A DNA stretch of 64,000 nucleotides from Antedon mediterranea (GCF_964355755.1 NC_092678.1:8344922-8408921); one strand, 5' to 3'. Positions 9,642 to 24,600 are shown, numbered from the stretch's first letter. Translations and numbers: made by a program. The notes: generated from the letters alone by a model not told the origin.

Positions 9642-12600
9642 GTATCCTTTGTAGACATTATTTTTAAATCTAGTCATTGGTAAGCCTAATTAGTAGGCTA
9701 GTTTTCATTAGCCAGCCAGCCAGGGCCGGTTAACCCCAGGCCAGGGCCTGGTCCAGCCATCATCATGTCGATCGCGACCTGACGAAACTAGGCTAGGCCT
9801 AGAGAGGTAGGCCAGTAAGTAGGACTACTAGCGGGACTATTCAGAACCCTTTATTAAGATTTTCGAATATGGATTTTATTTAAAAGTAAAAACGCTTAAA
9901 AAAATAAGTGTTATTTTTCTTTTTTTTTATTAAACATAGGGCCATAGGCCTAGCCTAGTAGCCTAGCCTAGTTATTTTAATATTACTCTAGAAGAGAGAC
10001 TCAGACAGGGGCCTAGCCTGCTAGGAAGGAGGGACTCCGGAGGGCCAGCCTATCCTTATAGCCTAATTAACACATTTTATGTTTGGTTTTGATGTTTCAT
10101 TTTCAGAGAAACTGTGTGTGGGGATAGGCCTTGTTATTAGTTATCCGCTTGGTATACCAAGCGGATAACTCCTTGTTATTGTATGAGATCAACAGTTTTT
10201 TTCTGTATTATTAGTTATCCGCTTAGTAGCGGATAACTCCTTGTAATCGTCCTGTTACTTTTTTTGGTTATCCGCACTTGGCGGATAACCCCTTGTTATT
10301 GTAAGGATCTTTTTTTTTTTTTAGTTATCCGCTTAGTAGCGGATAACTCCTTGTAATTGTCCTGTTACTTTTTTTTTTTTTTTTTTTTTTAGTTATCCGC
10401 TTAGTAGCGGATAACTTCTTGTAATCGTCCTGTTACTTTTTTTTTTTTTTTTTCTTATTTCTTTCTCCTCCATTTTTGTGCCTCACGTATCTCAAAAACT
10501 TGTAAACTAAACATTTCATAACTTTGTCAACATATGGGCATTTACGTGAAGTTGTGCACCTCCTATTTTTGAATGACGTCAGAGTTGCGCAACGTGACTT
10601 ACGTGCGATTTTATGATTTTTTATGATTGATCATAGACTAAAAACCAAGCATAAATTTGTTTTGACACTTTGTGAAAATTTAAGTCATATCAAGGGCAAA
10701 CTTTTTGTGGATTAAAAATGCCATGTTTTACAAGACGTTACGCGCGCACGCGCATTTCTCCTCTCTTTTTGTATCTCGCGTATCTCAAAAACGTGTAAAC
10801 ATAACATTTCATAACTTTGTCAACATATGGGCATTCACGTGAAGTTGTGCACCTCCTATTGTGAATGACGTCAGAAATGCGCAACGTGACTTACGCACGA
10901 TTTTATGAATTTCGCGTATTTAACATAGATTTAAAACCATATACCGTATTTTCCGGAGTATAGGTCGAGACTTTGTGGGAAAATTTTAATTGCAAAATCG
11001 GGGGGTCGACTTATACTCCGACCATGCGATTTTTGAAAAAAATCAAGCCGAAAAAATTCGTTCAAAAGCCGTCAGCTGTCAAGGCCTAGCAAGGTCAGTG
11101 GCCTATCATCAATCACTCACAGGAGTTTTCAATTTAATAATACCTACATTGTACAAAATAATACAACTCCAACAAGTACTGGTACAAGTACTATTAATAT
11201 ATAACAAAGATTAATTTTGATGTTTATATTACGCTTTTATTAAAATAATTAAGAATAAATAGTTTTCGTTTGTGTTTCATATGCTTCGTATTCACTCGCG
11301 AAAACATCGTAACACACACCACAAAACGAACTACACGATGTTGGAATGTCCATGCAGCATGTTTGTTATTGCGCGATATTTTCATCTATACACATGCGCA
11401 GTTTGTTTGTTTGTTCGTAATTACAATTACTGCGCATGTCTATTCATAAAATAAATTCTCCTCAGTCCGGCGCGTGTACATTTACAGATAACGCGATTTA
11501 CAACTACTCGCCTGTACAATTAATAAGCCTCCTAACGAAAAACTCGTTTTAATTTATTCGAGTGACGCGAAAAAACATCGCTGATGGCAAGTACTGTAAC
11601 GCTACATCGCTGTCATTTATTATAGGCTGGCGAAGACGGCGGCGAAGCCGTTGTGATTACGTCCGTCCGATATTGATTAGGCCTACACTTTAATAATTGT
11701 ATAAACAAACAACCACATTTCATACATTTCTAGCCTTCTTTGAACTTTAAAGTAAGTTGTGTTATTAGCCGATTTTGGGGGTCGACTTATATTCAGGTCA
11801 TACCAAAATCAACGATATTCTAGGTCAAAGTTGGGGGTCGACTTATACTTGGGGTCGACCTATACTCCGGAAAATACGGTAACAATTTAAATTGAAACTT
11901 AGCAAAATTTTAATTTATATCATGCGCTAACTTTCTGTGGAAAAAAAATTGCGTGTTTTACACAAAGTTACGCGCGCACGCGCATTTAAAATTCAAAATG
12001 CGCAAAATTAATCTTTAATCAACTTTCTACGCTGATTATGACATTTTGACCATGTCAAAATTTCCCACGTGCGCGAACAATTTTATGCGCGTGGTGCGCA
12101 CGTAGCGCTAAAAGTATTTTTTTTTTATTGAATTATGTTTTTCCAGCCTTTTATAGTAATTTTACCAATTTTAAAACAATTTCGACTTACAATTACGTCA
12201 TACGGGCACGTTGAATTGGATACTTTACGTGCGTTTTTGATGAAAAAGTTAAAAAATTTGTCAAAATTATGCCTTTTTTTAAACAGTCATAGATTCTAAA
12301 CAACGAGGTGAACTTTTTTTTAATTACATATTCTGGAAGTTGATGAGTTGTAGAAATCGGATCATGAATCAATATGGCTAACCGGACATTGTGACGTCAT
12401 CGTATGGCCACACGAATGTAAAATATAGGATTTTTGTCTCTTTCGTTATTGCTCATCATATTCAATGGAGCGCATTACGCCTATCTGTATTCCTTTTTCT
12501 CTGAGATTTTAATATTGTCTAGGTCAATCAACTATCTTACGCATGAGTTAAAAATATTTTAATTTTTATGACGTCACCATGCCTAAAAATTTTAATTAAC

Positions 12601-15600
12601 AGCGTCATTAATTTCATCTTTACAGTAAATTTTAATCTGTTATAGCTCGTAAGAATAAAATGTGATAATCACGATTAAAACGTTTTCAGGAAGCTATGGG
12701 ATTGTAGATACGAAATCACGTGAACTTTTCGCCAATCAGATGTTGTGACGTCATCATATGGCCAGTTAAATAAACAAAGTCATATTTTCATCTTTTGCGT
12801 CATAGTTCATTACATTTAAAAAAGCGCGCATTAATATTTCACGTATTCTAATTTCTTCTAAACGTTAATATGTTGTTGCTGAGATAATTTTCTTCCGAAA
12901 TTACTACTGTACCTTCGCGTTTCCTTTTGAAAATTAAAATAAAATACGGGTCCCGTAATTTCACCTATTTTACACTGTTTGTGACATGTATACAGATTAT
13001 ACTGTGTATACTATATGACAGAAAATATACAGCATTCAGCACTAACAACATATCATATTCTTCAGTTCAGGTCATAATGACATAATCTTTTTCGGTGTGC
13101 AATGCAATATTCCAACGTATGACGTGCACGTGGCGTTTGTCGTGCGGATAACTAACTCGTCAAAGTGACGAGTTTCATGTCTAGTTTTTTCTTATTTCTT
13201 TCTCCCTCATTTTTGTGCCTCACGTATCTCAAAAACTTGTAAACATAACATTTCATAACTTTGTCAACATATGGGCATTTACGTGAAGTTGTGCACCTCC
13301 TATTTTTGAATGACGTCAGAGTTGCGCAACGTGACTTACGTGCGATTTTATGATTTTTTATGATTGATCATAGACTAAAAACCAAGCATAAATTTGTTTT
13401 GACACTTTGTGAAAATTTAAGTCATATCAAGGGCAAACTTTTTGTGGATTAAAAATGCCATGTTTTACAAGACGTTACGCGCGCACGCGCATTTCTCCTC
13501 TATTTTTGTATCTCGCGTATCTCAAAAACGTGTAAACATAACATTTCATAACTTTGTCAACATATGGGCATTCACGTGAAGTTGTGCACCTCCTATTGTG
13601 AATGACGTCAGAAATGCGCAACGTGACTTACGCACGATTTTATGAATTTCGCGTTTTTAACATAGATTTAAAACCATATAACAATTTAAATTGAAACTTA
13701 GCAAAAGTTTAATTTATATCATGCGCTAACTTTCTGTGGAAAAAAAATTGCGTGTTTTACACAAAGTTACGCGCGCACGCGCATTTAAAATTCATAATGC
13801 GCAAAATTAATTTTTAATCAACTTTCTACGCTGATCATGATATTTTGACCATGTCAAAATTTCCCACGCGTGCGAACAATTTTATGCGCGTGGTGCGCAC
13901 GTAGCGCTAAAAGTATTTTTTTTTTATTGAATTATGTTTTTCCAGCCTTTTATAGTAATTTTACCAATTTTAAAACAATTTCGACTTACAATTACGTCAT
14001 ACGGGCACGTTGAATTGGATACTTTACGTGCGTTTTTGATGAAAAAGTTAAAAAATTTGTCAAAATTATGCCTTTTTTTAAACAGTCATAGATTCTAAAC
14101 AACGAGGTGAACTTTTTTTTAATTACATATTCTGGAAGTTGATGAGTTGTAGAAATCGGATCATGAATCAATATGGCTAACCGGACATTGTGACGTCATC
14201 GTATGGCCACACGAATGTAAAATATAGGATTTTTGTCTCTTTCGTCATAGCTCATCACATTTAATAGAGCGCATCTCCACTTATTCGTTGTCCATTTTCA
14301 CCCCGATTTTAATATATTCTAGGTCAATCAACTATCTTTTGCATGAATTAAAATTGTTTAAATTTTTTTAACGTCATCATGCCTAAAAATTTAAATTACG
14401 TTGGTCATTAATTTCATCTTTACAGTAAATTTTAATCTGTTATAGCTCGTAAGAATAAAATGTGATAATCACGATTAAAACGTTTTCAGGAAGCTATTGT
14501 ATTGTAGATACAAAATCATGTGAAAATTGTGCCAATTGAATGTTGTGACATCATCATATGGCCAGTTAAATAAAAAAAGTTGTATTTTCATCTTTTGCGT
14601 TATATTTCATTACATTTAAAAGAGCGCGCATTAATATTTCACGTATTCAAATTTCTTCTACACGTTAATATGTTGTTGCTGAGATAATTTTATTCTGAAA
14701 TTTCTACTTTTGCATTTCATTTTGAAACCGTCAAGATGTTAAAAATTACAATAAAATACCGGTCCCGTAATTTCACCTATTTTACACTGTTTGTGATATG
14801 TATACAGATTGTACTGTGTATACTATATGACACAAAATAACAGAATTCAGAAATAACAACATATCATATTCTTCAGTTCAGGTCATAATGCCTTAATATT
14901 TTTCTGTGTGCAATATTCTAACGTATGACGTGCACGTGGCGTTTGTCGAGCGGATAACTAACTCGTCAAAGTGACGAGTTTCATGTCTAGTTTTTCTTAT
15001 TTCTTTCTCCCTCATTTTTGTGCCTCACGTATCTCAAAAACTTGTAAACATAACATTTCATAACTTTGTCAACATATGGGCATTTACGTGAAGTTGTGCA
15101 CCTCCTATTTTTGAATGACGTCAGAGTTGCGCAACGTGACTTACGTGCGATTTTATGATTTTTTATGATTGATCATAGACTAAAAACCAAGCATAAATTT
15201 GTTTTGACACTTTGTGAAAATTTAAGTCATATCAAGGGCAAACTTTTTGTGGATTAAAAATGCCATGTTTTACAAGACGTTACGCGCGCACGCGCATTTC
15301 TCCTCTATTTTTGTATCTCGCGTATCTCAAAAACGTGTAAACATAACATTTCATAACTTTGTCAACATATGGGCATTCACGTGAAGTTGTGCACCTCCTA
15401 TTGTGAATGACGTCAGAAATGCGCAACGTGACTTACGCACGATTTTATGAATTTCGCGTTTTTAACATAGATTTAAAACCATATAACAATTTAAATTGAA
15501 ACTTAGCAAAAGTTTAATTTATATCATGCGCTAACTTTCTGTGGAAAAAAAATTGCGTGTTTTACACAAAGTTACGCGCGCACGCGCATTTAAAATTCAT

Positions 15601-18600
15601 AATGCGCAAAATTAATTTTTAATCAACTTTCTACGCTGATCATGATATTTTGACCATGTCAAAATTTCCCACGCGTGCGAACAATTTTATGCGCGTGGTG
15701 CGCACGTAGCGCTAAAAGTATTTTTTTTTTTTTGAATTATGTTTTTCCAGCCTTTTATAGTAATTTTACCAATTTTAAAACAATTTCGACTTACAATTAC
15801 GTCATACGGGCACGTTGAATTGGATACTTTACGTGCGTTTTTGATGAAAAAGTTAAAAAATTTGTCAAAATTATGCCTTTTTTTAAACAGTCATAGATTC
15901 TAAACAACGAGGTGAACTTTTTTTTAATTACATATTCTGGAAGTTGATGAGTTGTAGAAATCGGATCATGAATCAATATGGCTAACCGGACATTGTGACG
16001 TCATCGTATGGCCACACGAATGTAAAATATAGGATTTTTGTCTCTTTCGTCATAGCTCATCACATTTAATAGAGCGCATCTCCACTTATTCGTTGTCCAT
16101 TTTCACCCCGATTTTAATATATTCTAGGTCAATCAACTATCTTTTGCATGAATTAAAATTGTTTAAATTTTTTTAACGTCATCATGCCTAAAAATTTAAA
16201 TTACGTTGGTCATTAATTTCATCTTTACAGTAAATTTTAATCTGTTATAGCTCGTAAGAATAAAATGTGATAATCACGATTAAAACGTTTTCAGGAAGCT
16301 ATTGTATTGTAACAATTACGTCATACGGGCACGTTGAATTGGATACTTTACGTGCGTTTTTTATGAAAAAGTTCAAAAATTCGTCAAAATTATGCCTATT
16401 TTTAAACAGTCATAGATTCTAAACTACGTGGAGAACTTTTTTTTAATTACATATTCTGGAAGTTGATGAGTTGTAGATATCGGATCATCCATTAATATGG
16501 CTAACCGGAAATTGTGACGTCATCGTATGGCCACACGAATGTAAAATATAGGATTTTTGTCTCTTTCGTTATTGCTCATCACATTTAATAGAGCACATCT
16601 CCACTTATTCGTTGTCCATTTTCACCCCGATTTTAATATAATCTTGGTCAATCAACTATCTTTTGCATGAATTAAAATGCTTTTAATTTTTTTAACGTCA
16701 TCATGCCTAAAAATTTAAATTACGTTGGTCATTAATTTCATCTTTACAGTAAATTTTAATCTGTTTTAGCTCGTAAGAATAAAATGTGATAATCACGATT
16801 AAAACGTTTTCAGGAAGCTATTGTATTGTAGATACAAAATCATGTGAACTTTTTGCCAATCAGATGTTTTGACGTCATCATATGGCCAGTTAAATAAACA
16901 AAGTCATATTTTCATCTTTTGCGTTATAGTTCATTACATTTAAAAGAGCGCGCATCAATATTTCACGTATTCAAATTTCTTCTACACGTTAATAATGTTG
17001 TTGCTGAGATAATTTCATTCTGAAATTTCTACTTTTGCATTTCATTTTGAAACCGTCAAGATGTTAAAAATTGGAATAAATAGCAGGTCCCGCAATTTCA
17101 TCTATTCTACACTGTATGTAATATGTATACAGATTGTACTGTGTATACTATATGACACAAAATAACAGAATTCAGCAATAACAACATATCATATTCTTCA
17201 GTTCAGGTCATAATGCCATAATCTTTTTCTGTGTGCAATATTCTAACGTATGACGTGCACGTGGCGTTTGTCGAGCGGATAACTAACTCGTCAAAGTGAC
17301 GAGTTTCATGTCTAGTTCTTCTTTCTTTCCCAGAATTTTGTGTCACGTGTATCTCAAATTCTTATCAACATTACATCGTATAATTTTGTCAGAAGATTGA
17401 CCTTTAACTGTAGAAGTGCAGGACATTTCGTTTTTTTACTTTAGAGTCGCGCAGCGTAAGTTACGCGCAATTTTATGAATTTCAATGATTGATCATAGAT
17501 TAAAAACCAAAAGTCATTTTATATTGACGCTTGGTGAAAATTTAAGTCATATCAAGAGCAAACTTTCTATGGATTAAAAATGGCATGTTTCACAAAAAGT
17601 TACGCGCGCACGCACGTTTAAAATTTCGGAATGCGCAAAATCAATTTCTAATCAACTTTCTACGCATTTCATGTCATTTTAAGCATGTCAAAAATTCCCA
17701 CGTGAGCGCATATTTTTACGCGCGCGGTGCGCACGTAGCGCTAAAAACCTTTTTTTTTGCGTGATTTATGTTTTTCCAGTCTTTTCTAGTAATTTGACCA
17801 ACTGTCTAACAATTTCGATTTAAAATCACGTCATACGAGCACGTCGAATTGGATAATTTGTGGGCGTTTTTGATGAAAAAGTTAAAAAATTCGCCAAAAT
17901 TAAGCCTTTTTTTAAACAGTCATAGATTCTAAACTACACGGTGAACTTTTTTTTAATTACATATTCTGGAGGTTGATGAGTTGTAGATATCGGATCATGG
18001 ATCAATATGGCTAACTGGACATTGTGACGTCATCATATGGCCACTCGAATATAAAATATAGGATTTTTGTCTTTTTCGTCATAGCTCATAACATTTAATT
18101 GAGCGCATCTGCACTTATCCTTATTCCATTTCCCTCCGTTTTTTATAATGTCTTGGTCAATCAATTATCTTTCGCATGATTTAACATTTTTTAAATTGTG
18201 ATGACGTCATCATGATTAAAAGCGTGCATAACGTGGGTCACTTATTTTCATCATTACAGTAAATTTCAATCTGTTATAGCTCGTTAGAATAAAAAGTGAT
18301 AATCATGATTAATACGTTTTCTGGAAGCTATTTGATTGTAGATACGAATTCATGTGAATATTTTGCCAATCAGATGTTGTGACGTCATCATATGGCTAGT
18401 TGAGTTCAAAAAGTGGTATTTTCATCTCTTGCGTAAAAGTTCATTGCGTTTAAACGAGAGCGCATCTCAATTTTACGTGCCCAAAATTCTTCAAATTTGC
18501 AATAATGTAATTATTTAGATAATTATCTTCTAAAATTGTTATCTTTATATGTCAATTTGATGACGTCATTGTGTTAATAATTGGATTTAAAAGATGGGTC

Positions 18601-21600
18601 TCGTAATTTCGTCTATGCTACACTGTATATAACATATACAGTTTATTCTGTAAAATACTGTAATATGATATATGCTACATAATAGGTACAATTCAGCACT
18701 GTAAACATATTTATTTCATGTCATAGGATGGCATAATAATTGTCGAGGTTCATATGGTTAAGTATGTGCATGGTTGCGTTTGCGCGGATAACCCGAACTA
18801 GTCAAAGTGACGAGTTCAAATCTAGTTAGTTATCCGCATTGAGCGGATAACTCCTTGTAACTGTCCTGTTTCATCATCTTTTTTTTTTTTTTCTGTATTC
18901 TTCTTTCTTTCTGTCATTTTTGTGTCTCGCGTAACTCAAAAACGTGTAAACATAACATTTCATAACTTTGTCAACATGTGGGCATTTACGTGAAATTGTG
19001 CACCTCCTATTTTTGAATGACGTCAGAGTTGCGCAACATGACTTACGCGCGTTTTTCCGAATTTCGCGTATTTAACATAGATCGAAAACCATATAACAAT
19101 TTAATATGAAACTTGACAAAAGTTTAAGTTATATCTTGCGCTAACTGACTATGGGGAAAAAATGGCATGTTTCACACGAAGTTACGCGCGCACCCGCGTT
19201 TAAAATTTCAAAATGCGAAAAATCAATTTCTAATCAACTTTCTACGCGTTTCATGTAATTTTAAGCATGTAAAAAATTCCCACGCGCGCGCCTTTTTTTA
19301 CGCGCATGGTGCGAACGTAGAGTTGAAAACAATTTTTTTTGTGTGATTTATGTTTTTTCAGCCTTTTCTAGTAATTTTACCAACTTTTAAACAATTTCGA
19401 TTTAAAATTACGTCATACGGGCACGTTGAATTGAATAATTTACGTGCGTTTTTTATGAAAAAGTTAAAAAATTTGTCAAAATTCGTCAAAATTATGCCTT
19501 TTTTTAAACAGTCAAAGATTCTAAACAACGAGGTGAAATTTTTTTAAATTACAAATTCTGGAAGTTGATGAGTTGTAGATATCGGATCATGAATCAATAT
19601 GGCTAACCGGACTTTGTGACGTCATCGTATGGCCACACGAATGAAAAATATAGGATTTTTGTCTCTTTCGTTATTGCTCATCATATTCAATGGAGCGCAT
19701 CACGCCTATCTGTATTCCTTTTTCTCCGAGATTTTAATATTGTCTAGGTCAATCAACTATCTTTCGCATGAGTTAAAAATATTTTAATTTTTATGACGTC
19801 ATCATGCCTAAAAATTATAATTAACAGGGTTATTAATTTCATCTTTACAGTAAATTTTAATCTGTTATAGCTCGTAAGAATAAAAAGTGATAATTATGAT
19901 TAAAACGTTTTCTGGAAGCTATTGGACTGTAGATACGAATTAATGTGAACATTTTGCCAATCGGATGTTGTGAAGTCATCCTATGGCCAGTTGAATAAAA
20001 AAAGTCGTATTTTCATATTTTGCGTCATGGTTCATCATATTTAAACGAGCACGCATCCATATTCTACGTATTCAAATTTCTTCTACACGTTAATATGTTG
20101 TTGGTGAGATAATGTCCTTCCGAAATTGCTATCTTAGTGTTTAATTTTAATACCGTCGCCATGTTAAAAATTGGAATAAACGGTGGGTCCCGTAATTTCA
20201 CCTATTCTACACTGTATGTAATATGTATACAGATTATACTGCATATACTATATGACACAAAATAGACAGAATTCAGCACTAACAAGATATGATATTCTTC
20301 AGTTCAGGTCATAATGCCATAATCTTTTTCTGTGTGCAATATTCCACCGTATGACGTGCACGTGGCGTTTGTCGTGCGGATAACTAACTCGTCAAAGTGA
20401 CGAGTTTCATGTCTAGTTTTTTCTTATTTCTTTCTCCCCCATTTTTGTGTCTCACGTATCTCAAAAACTTGTAAACATAACATTTCATAACTTTGTCAAC
20501 ATATGGGCATATACGTGAAGTTGTGCACCTCCTATTTTTGAATGACGTCAGAGTTGCGCAACGTGACTTACGCGCGATTTTATGATTTTTTATGATTGAC
20601 CATAGTTTAAAAACCAAACGTAATTTTGTTTTGACACTTTGTGAAAATTTAAGTCATATCAAGTGCAAATTTTCTATGGATTAAAAATGGCATGTTTTAC
20701 AAGAAGTTACGCGCGCACGCGCATTTAAAATTTCAAAATGCGCAAAATTAATTTCTAATCAACTTTCTACGCTGATCATGACATTTTAAGCATGTCAAAA
20801 ATTCCCACGCGCGCGAAAAAATTTACGCGTAAGGGGCGCACGGAGTATGAAAACCATGTTTTTTTTCTGGAATTTTGAGTGTCCAGCCTTTCGTAGTCAT
20901 TTTAAACAAGATTGACATCATTTCAAGTTAAAATGACGTCATACGTACACGTTGATTTAGACCATTTGCATGCGTTTTAGTTGCAAAAGTGACAAAATAT
21001 TGTCAAAATTATGCCTATTTTGAATCTATTATAGCTCGTCAGGATCAAAGGTGACCCCAATTTGTTTTAACTTATTATGCAAGAAGATAAATTGTAGATA
21101 TAAATTCATGCAGAATTTTTACCTCTCGGAAGTTATGACGTCATCGTATGGCCACACGAATGTAAAATATAGGATTTTTGTATCTTTCGTCATAGCGCAT
21201 CTCATTTAATAGAGCGCCTCTCCACTTATACGTATTCCATTTTAACCCAGATTTTGACATTTTCTAGGTCAATCAACTATTTTACGCATGAGTAAATTTT
21301 TTTTAAATTTTTATGACGTCATCATGTCTAAAAATGTAAATAACGTGGGTCACTTATATTTATCTTTACAGTAAATTTTAATCTGTTATAGCTCATCAGA
21401 ATAAAATGTGATAATCACGATTAAAACGTTTTCTGGAAGCTATTGGATTGTAGATACGAATTCATGTAAACATTTTGCCAATCGGATGTTGTGACGTCAT
21501 CATATGGCCAGTTGAATAAAAAAAGACGTATTTTCATATTTTGCGTAATAGTTCATCACATTTAAAAGGGTACGCATCTATATTTTACGTATTCAAATTT

Positions 21601-24600
21601 CTTCTACACGTTAATATGTTGTTCCTGAGATAATTTCCTTCTGAAATTGCTATCCAAGTGTTTCATTTTGATACCGTCGCCATGTTAAAAATTGGAATAA
21701 ATGGCGGGTCCCGTAATTTCACCTATTCTACACTGTATGTAATATGTATACAGATTATACTGTTTGCATGTATATACTATATGACACAAAATTGACAGAA
21801 TTCAGCACTAACAGCATATCATATTCTTCAGTTCTTGTCATAATGCCATAATCTTTATCTGTGTGCAATATTCCAACGTATGACGTGCACGTGGCGTTTG
21901 TCGTGGTGCGGATAACTAACTCGTCAATGTGACGAGTTTCATGTCTAGTTCTTCTTTCCATCCTTCCTTTTTGTGGATCGCGTTTCTCTAAAATGTGTAA
22001 ACATAACATTTCATAACTTTGACAACATATGGGCATTTACGTGAAGTTGTGCACCTCCTATTTTTGAATGACGTCATAGTTGCGCAACGTAACTTACGCG
22101 CAATTTTATGAATTTCAATGATTGATCATAGATTAAAAACTAAAAGTCATTTAGTATTGACACTTTGACAAAATTTAAGTCATATCAGGGGCAAACTTTC
22201 TACGGATTAAAAATGGCATGTTTCACAAGAAGTTACGCGCGCACGCGCATTTAAAATTTCAAAATGCGCAAAATTAATTTCTAATCAACTTTTTATGCGT
22301 TTCTTGTCATTTTGAGCATGTCAAAAATTCCCACGGGCGCGCAATTTTTTACGCACGCGGTGCGCACGTAGCGTTAAAAACATATTTTTTTCCCTTGAAT
22401 CATATTTTTCAAGCCTTTCCTAGTAATTTTGAAAACAATTTAGACCTTTTCCAATTTAAATAACGCCATACGAACACGTTGAATTAAACATTTCATGCGC
22501 GTTTTTTATGAAAAAGCTTAAAAAATCGTCAAAATTATGTCTTTTTTTAAACAGTCATAGTTTCTAAAGTAAACCGTGAACCGTTTATTTTTATTACAAA
22601 ATCTAGAAGTTGATGAGTTGTAGATATCGGATCATGCATCGATAAAGCTAAAAAAACATTGTGACGTCATCGTATGGCCACACGAATGTAAAATATAGGA
22701 TTTTTGTCTCTTTCGTTATTGTTCATCACATTCAATGGAGCGCATCACGCTTATCTGTATTCCTTTTTCTCCTACATTTATATATTGTGTAGGTCAATCA
22801 ACTTTCTTTAGCATGAGATAAAAATATTTTAATTTTTATGACGTCATCATGCCAAAAAATTTTAATTACGTGGGTCATTAATTTCATCTTTACAGTAAAT
22901 TTTAATCTGTAATAGCTCGTAAGAATAAAATGTGATAATCACGATTAAAACGTTTTATGGAAGCTATTGGATTGTAGATACGAATTCATGTAAACATTTT
23001 GCCAATCAGTTGAATAAAAAAAGTCGTATTTTCATATTTTGCGTAATAGTTCATCACATTTAAAAGGGTGCGCATCTATATTTTACGTATTCAAATTTCT
23101 TCTACACGTTAATATGTTGTTCCTGAGATAATTTCCTTCTGAAATTGCTATCTAAGTGTTTCATTTTGATACCGTCGCCATGTTAAAAATTGGAATAAAT
23201 GGCGGGTCCCGTAATTTCACCTATTCTACACTGTATGTAATATGTATACAGATTATACTGTTTGCATGTATATACTATATGACACAAAATTGACAGAATT
23301 CAGCACTAACAGCATATCATATTCTTCAGTTCTTGTCATAATGCCATAATCTTTATCTGTGTGCAATATTCCAACGTAAGACGTGCACGTGGCGTTTGTC
23401 GTGGTGCGGATAACTAACTCGTCAAAGTGACGAGTTTCATGTCTAGTTAAATATTAGGGATTTTGTGTATTAACATTGTAAAATTCAATAAGATATGATA
23501 TTAAATGATAGTAAATAAAAAATAATGTTTATTTAGGGTGTCACGAAAGCTCAGACCACGAAAGCTCAGACCCCCTAAGACCGAAGATCACGAAAGCTAA
23601 GACCCAACACCTAAGATTACAAATATTTATCTTTCGCACCTGCCTTGTATTTTAACTCCCAACATTTATTCTGAATACCACACCTTAGAATTGGCACTTT
23701 CATGAAAAAGAATCACATAAAAAGTAACAAATACATTTTTAAATTGATGATTTTACAGACCTTTTTCTCGCACACAAAATGACTAGCCTACAGTACAGTA
23801 GGCCTACCCCATGGGCCATGTTCAATGTTTTTGTTTCTATGGAACGTCAAAAGAGCAAAAATTATATAGAGGTCTGAAAACTCTGTGGAGTCCATCTACA
23901 GTGTGGATGGAACAATGTAAAATTAAAATTGTAATGATAATAGTATAATCATGCAAGTACGAAGAAATAAATACTGGCAAATAAATTTTAATTTAAAAAT
24001 CATGATAAGTTTTTTTGTTTCGTTTTCTTTCTGTTTTTATACTTGTACTATTATTGTTGCTCTTTTGGCGCTCCATAGAAACAAAAACATTGAGCATGGG
24101 GAGCTCGAGGAGTTACATTGTCATTACAGTATACAGTACAAAGAAACACATCTGTAAAATCATCAATTTAAAGTGGAGCTACACTCAGACTTTCTCAGCT
24201 TATATTATGTTTAAGTATGTTTAATTGAAAGTGATTACATAAAAAAAACAGGGAAAATACGGAAATATTTTCCAAAAACTCATTTCTAAAAAATCGGTCA
24301 GAAAATAGTGTTTTTTAATACATTACACTTTTTCAGTAACTTAGGGGTTATTAGTTTACAATACGTCGCGAAACGCGTTACACTTAGCAACTGACGCGTT
24401 TTAGTCGCCGGTGAACGCATGGGTGAAATGTCTCCCCTTTGGTAAATTATGTGTCGAAAAATGGGGAATACATTTTATACGATTTGTTTAGGCCTAAGTA
24501 ATATTTCCGATAAAAATGTCAGTATAATCAGGGAGCAACTCCCTGGTATAATTTACATGTATTGTAACCTCATGATTTGCACTGTACAACAACAGCATAA

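Larger units (their letters stand above)
10138..23446 (+). mobile_element. Tandem array of Helitron/Helentron-like non-autonomous elements
   Basis: Seven related units follow head to tail, each ending in the same block: GCGGATAACT, a 9-bp-stem 3-nt-loop hairpin AACTCGTCA-AAG-TGACGAGTT, six bases, then CTAG followed by T. A 3' hairpin about ten bases before a terminal CTAG is the hallmark of Helitrons; sub-terminal inverted repeats at both ends, poly-T starts and tandem arrays fit Helentron-type derivatives. Units are AT-rich with conserved words such as TGACGTCATCGTATGGCCA and ACGCGCGCACGCGCAT. No Rep/helicase ORF is visible, so the elements are non-autonomous. Alternative: an ordinary complex satellite. 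The array occupies most of LSM8 intron 1. Confidence 0.55.

Noticed and set aside
10139-10170. Operator or terminator palindrome
   Set aside because: The hairpin recurs as the terminus of array elements, so it is transposon structure.
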